Notes: generated from the letters alone by a model not told the origin. Shown: positions 27,232-36,608, counted from the first letter of the stretch. The stretch: DNA of 64,000 nt from Bacteroidales bacterium (GCA_004557315.1 SFEH01000005.1:7600-71599); one strand, 5' to 3'. A program made the numbers and translations.

Positions 27232-29433
27232 TTACATTCTTGCCTTGATTTCGTTTCCTGCACCAGTGCCGCGATACTTGTTCTTGGTTGTGTTGAACTT
27301 ATATCTCACTGTGAGCGAGACGGTCTGTGGGTCATAGATCGAACGCTCTACGCCATTGATGTGAGTCTGGCTCATGACATAGTTTCCGAGGTCAATGCGA
27401 ACATTGTGATGAGCCTTTCCGAAGATGTCGTTGACGGCGAGACGCACCGAGAGGGCATCGTTTTCGAGCCATGATTTCTGGATGGCGCACGAGAGATTCC
27501 AATAGCAGTTGGCCACTTCGGCATTTCCCCAATGGAAATCCGACAAAAACTCCGAGTTGAGTTCAAACTGCCAAGCCCCGAAGCCGTCGTCGCGTCGTGA
27601 AGGCAAGCGCCATGCGTTGTAGGCATTGACGATATACATAGGCCTGTTGTACTTCACCGTACGCTTGCCGCTCGTCTCGCGTGGGTCATCAAGGTTGAAG
27701 CTGAGCCACTGCTTCTGCAAGCCCACTGTATAGCTTGGAGTCCAGTGTCCCCAGGTGTTGGTGACATTGACAAAGGTGCCGAGGCTGTGGATAGGCTTGT
27801 CGAAATTCACCCAGTCGAACATCACTGTTCCGTCTTCACCGTAAGGGTGCGTCCAGTCGTAGATGCCGTTCTGCTGGTTCTGGTAGTTGACCGACATCGA
27901 AAGGAAGCGCCAGCGCATGTTGATGGCAGCCTGATTGTTGATTTCGTTCTTCAGCTTCGGATTGCCTGTCGAGAGCGTGTAGCGGTTGTTGTACTCGATG
28001 TTGCTTCTCAGTAAGCGATAGTTCGGACGACGGGTCTTGACCGAATACGAGAGCGAAGCCTGCACCTCTTTGATCTGTGTGCCGAAGCTCACGGTAGGGT
28101 AGAGGTGGTCTTGTCCACGGTTGATGTTCTGCGATGCGTCAAAGAGATTCTTGAACTCGAAATCGACGTGCTCATATCTCAAGCCGAGGTTGAGCATTCC
28201 ATAGGGAGTCATAGTGCCATATTCGACAAAGACTGCATAGGTGTTCTCGTTGACTTTCGACTTGTCGTCGGCAATCTCCTTCTGGTCGATGGTGTATTCG
28301 TTGTCGCGTTTCACTATATCGACTTCCGCACCAGCCTGCAGCTTGCCTTTGCCCAACGGATAGGAGAATACCACCTTTCCGGCATAGAGATCATTGCTCG
28401 ACGTTCCCTTTGAATCGACTGTCCGATTGCCTGTCTTCGCCTTTTCTGTTGTCATGGCATGGTTCTCGTCATCGGTGTGATAATAATCGATGTTGAGGTT
28501 CATCTCCATCTTGCCTATCTGTCCCTGATAGTAGGCATTGGTTGACCAGCTGTCAACGCCATCTTCCATAGTCAGAGTGTGCGACGAGAGCTGTTCGATC
28601 AGAGTGCGCGTACGGCTATATATATCGGCATCCATCTGATATGAAGTGCGTCCGTGCAGATTGTCATTGCGCTCGACCCTGAATCCTGCCGAATGGTTGT
28701 CGGCAATCTGCCAGTCGGCACCGAGGCTGTATTGTAAGCCTTTGTAGTGCTGGCCGAGGTCGGTCTTGCCGATCTGCTCGATATTAGCCTTGCTGAATGT
28801 GCTTTGGTTGAAGTCAGTCTTGTAATGCTCAAGACGGTGGTCGTTCAATGTCAAGCCGCCGAACAGTTCTACGCTCTTCTGTCGATAGTTGAGGTTGAGT
28901 GTGCCGTTGAGGCGGTTGTCACCGAAGCGCAATCCGTAGTAGTCGTTGGCATCAAGGCTGCCGCCAAGACCCTTTCCGCGACGTTTCACAGTCTTGATCC
29001 TCACCACGGCATTGACCTGGGCATCATATTGAGCTCCAGGAGTGTTGATCACTTCCACCTCCTTGATTTCCTGACTCGAAAGACGCTGGAGTTCGCTGAT
29101 GTCATTGACCTTCCTTCCATTGATATAATATATAGGAGAGCCCTTTCCAATCACCTCAATACTGCCATTTCGACGCATGAGCCCGGGCATACGTGCAAGA
29201 GCATCGGCTGCCGAGCCTGCGTTAGCGAGCGGAGTGCCCACCAGTCGGGTCACGAGCACGTCGCCATTCATCTTTGTCTTCTCCACTCTGGTCACCACCT
29301 CCACATTGTCGAGAGCCTGAGCCACCTTGGTCATGCTCTGTGTTGTGTCTTTTACTACTTTCAGCTTGCCATCCTGTGCAGCTGCTGTTGCAGCACTCGC
29401 AAGCATCATCATTCCAAAAATCAGCTTTTTCAT
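27232..29433 (-). CDS. TonB-plug outer-membrane beta-barrel protein A (OMP_b-brl_3 type)
   Basis: 733 residues, signal peptide MKKLIFGMMMLASAATAAA. Plug-like domain (about 40-155) containing ALARMPGLMRRNGSIEVIGK and PIYYINGRKVNDISELQRL, then a large barrel to the end. No carboxypeptidase-like N-terminal domain and no SusD partner, so not a classical SusC. The C-terminus TKNKYRGTGAGNEIKARM is nearly repeated in the second barrel protein at 54.6 kb. Divergent from a membrane LytTR regulator gene; its promoter carries four phased repeats, so it is the likely main target of that regulator. Ligand unknown. Confidence 0.88.
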   Translation of the reverse strand: MKKLIFGMMMLASAATAAAQDGKLKVVKDTTQSMTKVAQALDNVEVVTRVEKTKMNGDVLVTRLVGTPLANAGSAADALARMPGLMRRNGSIEVIGKGSPIYYINGRKVNDISELQRLSSQEIKEVEVINTPGAQYDAQVNAVVRIKTVKRRGKGLGGSLDANDYYGLRFGDNRLNGTLNLNYRQKSVELFGGLTLNDHRLEHYKTDFNQSTFSKANIEQIGKTDLGQHYKGLQYSLGADWQIADNHSAGFRVERNDNLHGRTSYQMDADIYSRTRTLIEQLSSHTLTMEDGVDSWSTNAYYQGQIGKMEMNLNIDYYHTDDENHAMTTEKAKTGNRTVDSKGTSSNDLYAGKVVFSYPLGKGKLQAGAEVDIVKRDNEYTIDQKEIADDKSKVNENTYAVFVEYGTMTPYGMLNLGLRYEHVDFEFKNLFDASQNINRGQDHLYPTVSFGTQIKEVQASLSYSVKTRRPNYRLLRSNIEYNNRYTLSTGNPKLKNEINNQAAINMRWRFLSMSVNYQNQQNGIYDWTHPYGEDGTVMFDWVNFDKPIHSLGTFVNVTNTWGHWTPSYTVGLQKQWLSFNLDDPRETSGKRTVKYNRPMYIVNAYNAWRLPSRRDDGFGAWQFELNSEFLSDFHWGNAEVANCYWNLSCAIQKSWLENDALSVRLAVNDIFGKAHHNVRIDLGNYVMSQTHINGVERSIYDPQTVSLTVRYKFNTTKNKYRGTGAGNEIKARM

Positions 29434-29497
29434 TTTTCTCTTTGTTATTTATTATTGTTAATTTGTTTTCTCTAGCCCATATCGGTTTTGTCTGCTG

Positions 29498-29528
29498 CAA
29501 AGTTATTATACATAACAAAATTATGCAA
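29498..29528 (-). promoter_or_regulatory. Promoter of TonB-plug gene A
   Basis: On the minus strand, TTG (29526-29528), 20-bp spacer, TAACTTTG (29498-29505). Confidence 0.7.
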
Positions 29529-29529
29529 T

Positions 29530-29605
29530 ACTGAGTGACAGACAACCTTCTTTTAGGTACCGAATCCAAGGTTTAGGGATGTTTGTGGTCTTTGTAGGGA
29601 CGAAT
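29530..29605 (-). promoter_or_regulatory. Four phased repeats upstream of TonB-plug gene A, predicted LytTR operator
   Basis: On the minus strand the words GTCCC, ATCCC, GTACC and GTCAC have their tetramers at plus positions 29597-29600, 29576-29579, 29556-29559 and 29535-29538: steps of 21, 20 and 21 bp. The promoter-proximal TCAC starts exactly 10 bp before the -33 TTG, as at 19.6 and 54.5 kb. Confidence 0.65.
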
Positions 29606-29619
29606 AACAATAGAAAATC

Positions 29620-29650
29620 TTGCAAAACTCAATATGTCTGCTTACCTTTG
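29620..29650 (+). promoter_or_regulatory. Promoter of LytTR gene A
   Basis: TTG (29620-29622), 20-bp spacer, TACCTTTG (29643-29650). No phased repeat at the -10 offset, so this regulator does not look self-activated by the same operator. Confidence 0.65.
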
Positions 29651-29668
29651 CGCATCAATTAATGGTCT

Positions 29669-30598
29669 ATGAAGCAAATCCTTTATTCTCCTGTGTATGG
29701 CAGCATTGGTTCGATGATTATCCTTGCCTTGCTCCAGCCTTTCGGCATTGACCAACTCGGATCCCAGCGCATACCATTCATCCTTGGTGAGTGCGCTTGT
29801 GTCTTTGTGTGCCTGTTCCTGTCGGAATGCTTTTTCCTATGGGTGTGTCCACGCCTCAGTTCAACAGGCAATGCCAAAAGGAAAGAGTCATCGAGCATCT
29901 GGCGTTTAGCCGTAGCCCTTGCACCTTCCTGCATCATCAATACGTGTCTGGTATCAGCATCTTTGCTGTGTTTCTGCGGCTGGTTTTATTTCGACGATAT
30001 CTTCAATGGTTGGATCGGTCCAGAAGGTTTCACGCTTCGACCTTATCTCAATATGACTGCTCAGGTGATGTTTGTTGGTTTTTTTATCTATATCTGGGCA
30101 ATCTACAGAGCGAGTAATGTACAACTAAAGGATGAACTCAGTGAGCTACGTGCGCTCAACAAGCTGCTTGAAGAGCGTCAGGAGGCGGTGGCAACAATGA
30201 ATGAAGAAAAACAGGAAGAACCTTGCCCCACAGCCGTTTGCCGCATCGAGGGCAATTACCATAACGACATTCTCGAGATTGATCCTCAGAACATTGTCTA
30301 TGTCGAGTCAATGTCCAACTATGCCGACATCTGCTATATGCAGGAAGGCACGATGGAGCATAAGACAATGCGCATCACTCTCAAGCAGCTTCGCGAATCA
30401 CTTTCGGAAGTCGAATGCCTGATGTCGTGCCACCGAGCCTTCATCGTCAACCTCAATTTCGTGGTCTCAATCTCTCCGCGAGTTTCAGGTGGCTACCAGC
30501 TCGATGTCTTTGGCTGCGACAAGCAGATTCCTGTGTCGCGCACTTACATTGATGAGATTAAACAGCGAATGAAAAAAGAAGTAAAAAACAATAAATGA
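29669..30598 (+). CDS. Membrane-bound LytTR-family transcription regulator A
   Basis: 309 residues. N-terminal half with four membrane helices (about 10-28, 38-60, 76-102 and 122-146), a short coiled linker (ASNVQLKDELSELRALNKLL), then a C-terminal LytTR DNA-binding domain (about 190-305: ILEIDPQNIVYVESMSNYAD, MRITLKQLRESL, CHRAFIVNLNFVVSI, IPVSRTYIDEIK). No receiver domain and no kinase nearby, so a signal is probably sensed by the membrane part directly. Divergent from TonB-plug gene A. Paralogue of the protein at 53.3 kb. Its stop overlaps the start of the DUF5672 gene. Confidence 0.9.
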   Translation: MKQILYSPVYGSIGSMIILALLQPFGIDQLGSQRIPFILGECACVFVCLFLSECFFLWVCPRLSSTGNAKRKESSSIWRLAVALAPSCIINTCLVSASLLCFCGWFYFDDIFNGWIGPEGFTLRPYLNMTAQVMFVGFFIYIWAIYRASNVQLKDELSELRALNKLLEERQEAVATMNEEKQEEPCPTAVCRIEGNYHNDILEIDPQNIVYVESMSNYADICYMQEGTMEHKTMRITLKQLRESLSEVECLMSCHRAFIVNLNFVVSISPRVSGGYQLDVFGCDKQIPVSRTYIDEIKQRMKKEVKNNK

Positions 30599-31401
30599 GA
30601 ATAATTATGGCAGAAGAAACCAAGCTTGTGGCAGTTGTCATTCCGATTTATAAATCGCACTTGTCTGATCAGGACAGAATCTCCCTAGACCAGACCTATA
30701 AGGTTCTTGCCCGATACCCAATGATAGTGGTACATCCTGAAGGCTTGGATCTGAGCGAATTTCGACGCGACTATCCTGCCTTGCAGTACCAGTCGTTCGA
30801 CAAGTCCTACTTCAGCAGTATTGTCGGCTACAACAAGCTGATGCTCGCTGAGGAGTTCTATTTGGCTTTTTCCGACTATCAATACATTCTGATCGACCAG
30901 CTCGATGTGTTTATCTTCAAGGACGAGCTTGAACAGTGGTGTCTCAAAGGCTACGACTATATTGGTGCCCCATGGATTCAGAATAAGATCGGCAGATTGC
31001 CGGTCGTCAGGCATTTCTCAAAGCTCATCGCTTATACTAAGCGACTTTTTGGCAAGAAGAGCAAGTATTACCGTTATGGCAAGGTCGGCAACGGAGGGCT
31101 GTCGCTTCGTAAGGTTCAGAGCCATATCAACGTGATCAGGACTCAGCCGGCACAGGTGCGCCTGTATGCCGAAATCAAAAACCGCCAGCATCTCTACAAC
31201 GAAGATACGTTCTGGGCTATGGAGCCTATCGGATTCAAGTATCCAAGCGCCCAGGAGGCAATGCTCTTCTCCTACAACAAATACCCCGAGCAGAGCTACA
31301 AGCTCACAAAAGGCGCAACTCCCTTTGGCTGCCATGGATGGACGAAGCCCAAATACCGAAAGTTCTGGTGCACAAAGGGAGAAGTGCCAACAATGCCATG
31401 A
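30595..31401 (+). CDS. DUF5672-type glycosyltransferase-like protein
   Basis: 268 residues; ATGA overlap with the LytTR gene, or MAEETK at 30607 as start. Features: N-terminal strand LVAVVIPIYKSHLSDQDR, YILIDQLDVFIFKDEL (a DxD-like acidic pair near 105) and KVGNGGLSLRK (about 160-170), which resembles acceptor-site motifs of nucleotide-sugar transferases. Matches DUF5672 proteins of glycan loci; donor and acceptor unknown. The coupling to the LytTR gene hints at an envelope-glycan role. Confidence 0.8.
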   Translation: MRIIMAEETKLVAVVIPIYKSHLSDQDRISLDQTYKVLARYPMIVVHPEGLDLSEFRRDYPALQYQSFDKSYFSSIVGYNKLMLAEEFYLAFSDYQYILIDQLDVFIFKDELEQWCLKGYDYIGAPWIQNKIGRLPVVRHFSKLIAYTKRLFGKKSKYYRYGKVGNGGLSLRKVQSHINVIRTQPAQVRLYAEIKNRQHLYNEDTFWAMEPIGFKYPSAQEAMLFSYNKYPEQSYKLTKGATPFGCHGWTKPKYRKFWCTKGEVPTMP

Positions 31402-31525
31402 GGTGTTAAGGTGTTAAGGCGCTGCGCTTGTTAAGATGTGAAGGTGTTCATTGCCTTTAGAAGAGGCTGTCTGCGCTGTCAAAACAACACCTTAACACCT
31501 TCACATCTTCACATCTTCACACCTT
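31402..31525. repeat. Short-repeat hairpin, AGGTGTTA/TAACACCT type
   Basis: Left arm (31402-31450) with repeated AGGTGTTA, AAGGTGTT and GATGTGAAGGTG words; right arm (31486-31525) with the complements AACACCTT and CACATCTT. Lies between two convergent genes and could act as a two-way terminator. Related to the elements at 54.4 and 57.7 kb. Confidence 0.8.
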
Positions 31526-33244
31526 TCACATCTCCACGTGGAACCAATCCACATCAACCCATCCGCCAGTCTTCTTGGTTGCATAGTTGAAGATAGCGAA
31601 CTTACTGCCCATGAAGTGACGGCGGTAGTCGAAGATCATCTTGATGTCGCGTCCGATGTTCTTCCAGTTGGTGCCGTCGGTGCTGTAGGCAAACGAAGCG
31701 AGGTCGCGTCCGTCGTTGAAGTCAGCATGCAGCCTGAGATAGATGAGCTGCTGGGGCTTCTTGGTGTCAGGAGCCTTGGTCTTCTTTAGGTTGAGTGCAA
31801 CCTCCTCAATCACTGTTTCATCGACTTTCTCCACCACCTTATTGTCGTTGAGCACCACATTCTCTTCGGTGAGCTGCAGATAGAGCTTGTTGCCACGCTT
31901 CACTACACGGAGCACGCCACTGTCGCCATTGTATGCAGCCAGACCGCAACGGTCGCCATCTTTCATGTTGGCAACATCGATGCAGACACTGCCTGTGCTC
32001 TGAGGTCCGCCAATGCGCTGAGTGATGGTGTTTGGAGCGACATTGATGTTATCGACTACGCGGGCTGTCTTAAGGCGCAAATATCCTGGGCGGTCAAGCA
32101 GACTCCATGCTTCGTCGATAGGGTTGTGGTTCCATTGCCAGTATAGCTTCAGTCCCTTGTCCTCATGATAGCCCGATTTGCGCATACGGTTGAGTGCCTG
32201 AGTTGGGAAATCAAACTCGTCGCTGTTGATGATGCCGCGAAGCGAAGGATGCTGCTTTGTGAGGTCGTTAGGAATATGGTAGTTTTTTGGATTCAGGCAA
32301 GCCTCGGTGTCGCTTGGATTCACTCCTTCGTTCAGCTCACCGCACATTGGCCAGCCATCGACCCATGTTACTCGCATCGCACAAGGCACACGGCCTATGC
32401 CGCCACGATCCTGGAAGATGAGTGCCCACCAGTTAAGATCGCTCTGGTCATCACCTACCAGACAGCCTTGGCCTACACCACCATACACCTCGAACGGAGT
32501 TTCGAGAATGACGTGCTTCTCATATGGGCCAGTGATATTGTCGGCACGATAGCAGACCTCACGGCGAACGCGTCCAGGCACATCCCATTTCATCGAGATC
32601 ATGCAGAGGTAATACTTGCCATTGTGCTTGATTACGCTGCTTCCTTCGAGCAATGCGCCTCGTTCCTCTGGATCGTCGGCACTATCGACAATCTTCTTGT
32701 TCACGCCACCTTCCTTTGGCTCAAAGTTGTTGTCGAGTTCAACCAGTGTGCAGCCTCCCGAACCAGTAAACATATAGATCTTGCCGTCTTCGTCAAAGAA
32801 GAGCGAGCCGTCGTGCATGTGAGGCGGACGAGCCACGAGCGTCCAAGGTCCTTCAGCCCTGTCGGCCGAGAAGACAAAGCCTTTGCCAGGAGCGCCATTG
32901 GCAGTAAACCACACATAGAACTTGCCCATGTGATAGCGGATGCTCGAAGCCCACTGACCTTGTCCATAGACAGTCTTGTTGTCGGTGAGGTTGTAGCGGT
33001 CGCCATCGTCGATGCGGTCAAACACATAGCTGATCGTCTCCCAGTTGACCATGTCCTTCGAACGCATGATAGGTCCTCCAGGCATGAGGTGCATTGTCGT
33101 ACTGATCATGTAATAGGTATCGGCAACCTTGCACACGCTGATGTCAGGAACATCGGCATTAATAACTGGATTGCGGAAAGTCTCTTGCGCCTTGATGCTC
33201 ATTGCAAATACCACAACAAGGCATAACATTAAAATTTTTTTCAT
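31526..33244 (-). CDS. Secreted GH43 beta-xylosidase/arabinofuranosidase with C-terminal lectin-like domain
   Basis: 572 residues with signal peptide MKKILMLCLVVVFAMSIKAQ. GH43 propeller (about 22-350): base Asp in NADVPDISVCKVADTYYM, Asp in MHDGSLFFDEDG, acid Glu in GALLEGSSVIKHNGKYYL. The C-terminal 200 residues (WQWNHNPIDEAWSLLDRPGY ... VDWFHVEM) form the beta-xylosidase C-terminal concanavalin-like domain. Fits GH43 subfamilies that trim xylan or arabinan side chains. Same strand as the GH130 gene upstream, separated by a long hairpin. Confidence 0.9.
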   Translation of the reverse strand: MKKILMLCLVVVFAMSIKAQETFRNPVINADVPDISVCKVADTYYMISTTMHLMPGGPIMRSKDMVNWETISYVFDRIDDGDRYNLTDNKTVYGQGQWASSIRYHMGKFYVWFTANGAPGKGFVFSADRAEGPWTLVARPPHMHDGSLFFDEDGKIYMFTGSGGCTLVELDNNFEPKEGGVNKKIVDSADDPEERGALLEGSSVIKHNGKYYLCMISMKWDVPGRVRREVCYRADNITGPYEKHVILETPFEVYGGVGQGCLVGDDQSDLNWWALIFQDRGGIGRVPCAMRVTWVDGWPMCGELNEGVNPSDTEACLNPKNYHIPNDLTKQHPSLRGIINSDEFDFPTQALNRMRKSGYHEDKGLKLYWQWNHNPIDEAWSLLDRPGYLRLKTARVVDNINVAPNTITQRIGGPQSTGSVCIDVANMKDGDRCGLAAYNGDSGVLRVVKRGNKLYLQLTEENVVLNDNKVVEKVDETVIEEVALNLKKTKAPDTKKPQQLIYLRLHADFNDGRDLASFAYSTDGTNWKNIGRDIKMIFDYRRHFMGSKFAIFNYATKKTGGWVDVDWFHVEM

Positions 33245-33265
33245 AAAAAAAGGTAATGTATTAAT

Positions 33266-33438
33266 AATTAGGTTGTGAGGTTTTGAGGTTATGAGGTTGT
33301 GAGGTTGTGAGGTTGTGAGGTTGCAAGATTCAGTATCTATGAGGATAATTGTCTGCGCGGAGCTACCTTAAAACCTCAAAACCTTAAAACCTCAAAACCT
33401 TATAACCTTATAACCTTATAACCTTATAACCTTATAAA
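33266..33438. repeat. Short-repeat hairpin, GAGGTTGT/AACCTTAT type
   Basis: Left arm (33270-33327): eight 8-bp units of GAGGTTNT. Right arm (33365-33438): about nine 8-bp units, AACCTTAA/AACCTCAA then AACCTTAT. The arms are complementary and enclose a 37-nt loop with GTCTGCGCGG. Between the GH130 and GH43 genes on the same strand. Confidence 0.85.
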
Positions 33439-34397
33439 GAATTATTCTTAGTCCACTCAATAATCTCATCGATATAACCACAGGCGATGCAGACAGTGGT
33501 GTCGGCAGCTCCATAATAAAGTGTCACGCGGTTGCCATCGCGCAATGTTGCGCAAGGGAACACGACATTCGGCACATCGCCCGTCATCTCATACATCTCG
33601 GCAGGAGCAAGGAGGTAAGGGCTTGAGCGATACAGCACTTTCGACGGATCGTCCTTGTCGAGAATAGCTGTGCCGAGCGAATAGCGATAGCCGTTGCAGG
33701 TGTGGATAACGCCATGATAGAACAGCAGCCATCCGTCGTCGGTCAGCATAGGCACCGCGCCTGCGCCAATCTTCAAGCATTGCCATGCGCTCTGTTCGAA
33801 AGGAGTGGGCTTCATCACAACACGGTGTTTGCCCCAGAAGATCATGTCTGGAGAGTAGCTGATGTAGATGTCACCAAATGGAGTGTGACCATTGTCCGAC
33901 GGACGGCTCAACATAGCATACATGCCATTGATCTTCTGTGGGAAGAGCACACCATTGCGGTTGAAAGGCAAGAACGCGTTCTCACACTGGAAGAAATCCT
34001 TGAAGTCGAAAGTATAGCCGATGCCGATGGTCGGACCGTTGTAGCCATTGCACCAAGTGATCCAGTAGCGGTCTTCGATCCAAGTCACACGCGGGTCATA
34101 TTTGTAGTCGGAATGGATGAAGTCAGTATTGCCGCACTTGAACTTGATCGGTTCGTGAGCGATGTCCCAGTTGATGCCATCCTTGCTGAATCCCGCAAAG
34201 ATGTTCATCTGCACCGAACGGTTGTCGCAACGGAAGACACCGGCATAGCCGCCATTGAAAGGCACCACCGCACTGTTGAAAATGCTGTTGGCACATGGAA
34301 TATGATAGCGTCCGATAATAGGATTGGCAGAATATCTCCACATAGGTTCGGAGCACTGCTCCGGCCTGTTTTCCCATGGAAAAGAAAGTTCGTTCAT
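33432..34397 (-). CDS. GH130 beta-mannoside phosphorylase (subfamily 2-like)
   Basis: 321 residues from [18 protein letters not shown]; the 14 codons before it are not needed. Five-bladed propeller without signal peptide, so cytoplasmic. GH130 features: [52 protein letters not shown] and a [18 protein letters not shown] blade. Phosphorolyses beta-mannosides to mannose-1-phosphate. Length and motifs suggest GH130_2 (mannooligosaccharide or mannosyl-GlcNAc phosphorylase) rather than GH130_1, which is at 45.9 kb. Substrate remains a guess. Confidence 0.85.
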   Translation of the reverse strand: MNELSFPWENRPEQCSEPMWRYSANPIIGRYHIPCANSIFNSAVVPFNGGYAGVFRCDNRSVQMNIFAGFSKDGINWDIAHEPIKFKCGNTDFIHSDYKYDPRVTWIEDRYWITWCNGYNGPTIGIGYTFDFKDFFQCENAFLPFNRNGVLFPQKINGMYAMLSRPSDNGHTPFGDIYISYSPDMIFWGKHRVVMKPTPFEQSAWQCLKIGAGAVPMLTDDGWLLFYHGVIHTCNGYRYSLGTAILDKDDPSKVLYRSSPYLLAPAEMYEMTGDVPNVVFPCATLRDGNRVTLYYGAADTTVCIACGYIDEIIEWTKNNSL

Positions 34398-34436
34398 TTC
34401 TATGTAGTTTTTGTGTTTATGACTCAAAAATTGCTG

Positions 34437-34467
34437 CAAATATATTGTTTATTTGCGCATCTTCAAA
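34437..34467 (-). promoter_or_regulatory. Promoter of the GH130_2 gene
   Basis: On the minus strand, TTTG (34464-34467), 19-bp spacer, TATATTTG (34437-34444), 40 bp upstream of the start codon. Confidence 0.6.
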
Positions 34468-34565
34468 AAAATATAACAATATTTATAAAAATATTGCCCG
34501 ATTCGCTCAATTTGCAAAAAATATAGCTTATCTTTGCGCAATCAGTCATGTAAATTAAGTGCTAT

Positions 34566-36608
34566 ATGAATTTTAAGGGAATCGCAGTTTGTCTTTTTTT
34601 CTTTGTGCTTGGTTCTTGCCTGAAAGCTCAGGACTATGTCTATCCGGCCTTGCCTTCAGAGATGTGGGGCATCGAGATATTCAAGGAGCAGGAACAGCAG
34701 ATGGTCATCGACGAGAGTTCCTTCATGCCACAGGGCGCTCCTTCGATCGGTGACACCTATGCCAGATATGAGCAGAATCTTGACTTGTTCAATCTGTACA
34801 ACGACAGTATATATATTGATTTGCCTACCGAGGATTGGGTTCAGATGTTCCGCCGCCGAGCCCGCACTCATGCTGCCATCTACAAGGAGAACAACAAGAA
34901 CCTTACAGCAGTCAACAAGTTCTTTGCAGCGGGCAACGTGCCCGACCAAGCTTATGATTTAGTCTATCACTGGTGTGCACACATGCTGTACAACAAGGTT
35001 TACGACATCTTCCTGTGCGAGGAGATGGTGAATCTCATCATGCCTCATTACAGCGAGATCCCCGACGACGAACATCTTGTCCTATGCTATCTTATGCAGG
35101 GAATATGCTTCTATCAGTGTTATCGAATGGGAGAGAGCGGTTCGGAAAAGAAGTCGCTCGACTATTTCAGGAAGGCACTCGAGTTTTCCAACGATTTCGC
35201 TCGTTTCGAAAACCCGCTCAACCGCTATTACCTGTTGTTGGCTTATTTCAACATTATTGTGCTCCACACCCAGCGAGGAACAATCTCGATGGAAGAGAGT
35301 CTGGAACTGGCAGAGAAGATGCGGTCGATTCTCGATAAGCCCGAGAGCCGCAAGATTCTGAATCAGGACAAGAAATTGGCAGAACTGGCCGACTGGGTCA
35401 CAGCGATGTACAGTTTCCGTGCCATTACCGCCTATATCAGCCGAGGCGAAGAAAATCCGGCTTTGCGCGACCAGCTCTATGCCTTGTATTGCGATGCAAA
35501 GAAGGAGATCGGACTGAAACCAGCCGATCCGACTCGCTACTACACCAATCTTGAGTACGACGATTGCGTCATCGAGGCATATATGGGACATATCACCTGG
35601 GATGAAGCATACGACAAATTCATGCGTCTTTCCGAACATGACCCCTTCATTGAGACAAAGAAAGGAGAGCTCATAGTCAAGGTTCACTATGTGTACAACA
35701 TCTATTCTTGTTTCACCGAGCTTCTCGACAAGACAAGCCTGACATTTGAGCAGAAGAGCCAGATACTGAAGGAGCATATCGAATTGGCATACGACATGCT
35801 GCCAATGCTCGACTATAAGGTCTATCCTTATGAGATAGGTCAGATCCTGTCCAACATCATCTGCGACGAGAAGGCACATCGCTATATCGACGAATCGGAG
35901 CTTGTCGATTTCATGTTCCGTCCGTTCGTCATGGAGCAGCCTACCACCTTCGTCCATGTCTCGATGGTGGCCGACTTGTCGCGCATCCTTGCCACGGCAC
36001 TTGTCGAATACCGCCCAGGCTTCTTCATCGGAGTGCCTGGATATGAGACTACCAAGGACGTGAAGGCAAAGAAAGACGAGCTCATCGAGTTCATCTATCA
36101 GGCTGCACTCTATCACGATTTCGGCAAGATCAACATGCCTACCATCATTGGCAACAGCTATCGCCGCATCAACGACCATGAGTATGGAATCATCAAGATC
36201 CATCCTGTCCTTTCTGCTCGCATCCTCGACTCCAATCCAGTGTTGAAGCCATATAGCGATGTGGCGCAAGGACATCATAAGTGGTACAATGGCAAGGGCT
36301 ATCCATATTCGTTCAACAACCGTCAGTCGCCTTATTTCTCCATCATCTGTCTTGTCACTATGTGCGACTGTATGGATGCAGCCACCGAGAATATCAGCCG
36401 AAACTACCATTCGACCAAGACTTTCGAGCGACTGATGCGCGAATACGACGATGCCGCTGCTGCCCAGTACCATCAGGCACTCCTGAAGTTCCTGAACACT
36501 CATCCCGAGACCTATCGCCAGATGAAAGCCTGCATCACCGAGGGCCGCTATTCACAGTACATCGAACTGTATAAGAAATATATCGAGAAGCATTTCCTCA
36601 CGGATTGA
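34566..36608 (+). CDS. Lipoprotein with helical repeats and C-terminal HD-GYP-like phosphohydrolase domain
   Basis: 680 residues. N-terminus MNFKGIAVCLFFFVLGSC is a lipoprotein signal, with the lipobox Cys at 18. Residues about 60-480 are helical, TPR-like. The C-terminal domain has HD at about 516 (LYHDFGKINMP), a second His cluster in KIHPVLSAR, GHHKWYNGKGYP (about 568-579), which keeps the HH and GYP signature, and CDCMDAATE. HD-GYP domains hydrolyse cyclic dinucleotides in the cytoplasm, so an exported lipidated version must act on something else or be a sensor. TATCTTTG at 34529-34536 is a likely -7 box. Divergent from the GH130 gene. Confidence 0.82.
   Translation: MNFKGIAVCLFFFVLGSCLKAQDYVYPALPSEMWGIEIFKEQEQQMVIDESSFMPQGAPSIGDTYARYEQNLDLFNLYNDSIYIDLPTEDWVQMFRRRARTHAAIYKENNKNLTAVNKFFAAGNVPDQAYDLVYHWCAHMLYNKVYDIFLCEEMVNLIMPHYSEIPDDEHLVLCYLMQGICFYQCYRMGESGSEKKSLDYFRKALEFSNDFARFENPLNRYYLLLAYFNIIVLHTQRGTISMEESLELAEKMRSILDKPESRKILNQDKKLAELADWVTAMYSFRAITAYISRGEENPALRDQLYALYCDAKKEIGLKPADPTRYYTNLEYDDCVIEAYMGHITWDEAYDKFMRLSEHDPFIETKKGELIVKVHYVYNIYSCFTELLDKTSLTFEQKSQILKEHIELAYDMLPMLDYKVYPYEIGQILSNIICDEKAHRYIDESELVDFMFRPFVMEQPTTFVHVSMVADLSRILATALVEYRPGFFIGVPGYETTKDVKAKKDELIEFIYQAALYHDFGKINMPTIIGNSYRRINDHEYGIIKIHPVLSARILDSNPVLKPYSDVAQGHHKWYNGKGYPYSFNNRQSPYFSIICLVTMCDCMDAATENISRNYHSTKTFERLMREYDDAAAAQYHQALLKFLNTHPETYRQMKACITEGRYSQYIELYKKYIEKHFLTD

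Noticed and set aside
32165..33226. A 353-codon frame opposite the GH43 gene
   Set aside because: It is the antisense shadow of a gene with clear catalytic motifs, has no signal of its own, and no family match.
35082..36503. A 473-codon frame opposite the HD-GYP lipoprotein gene
   Set aside because: Antisense shadow arising from codon bias; the plus-strand protein has coherent motifs throughout.
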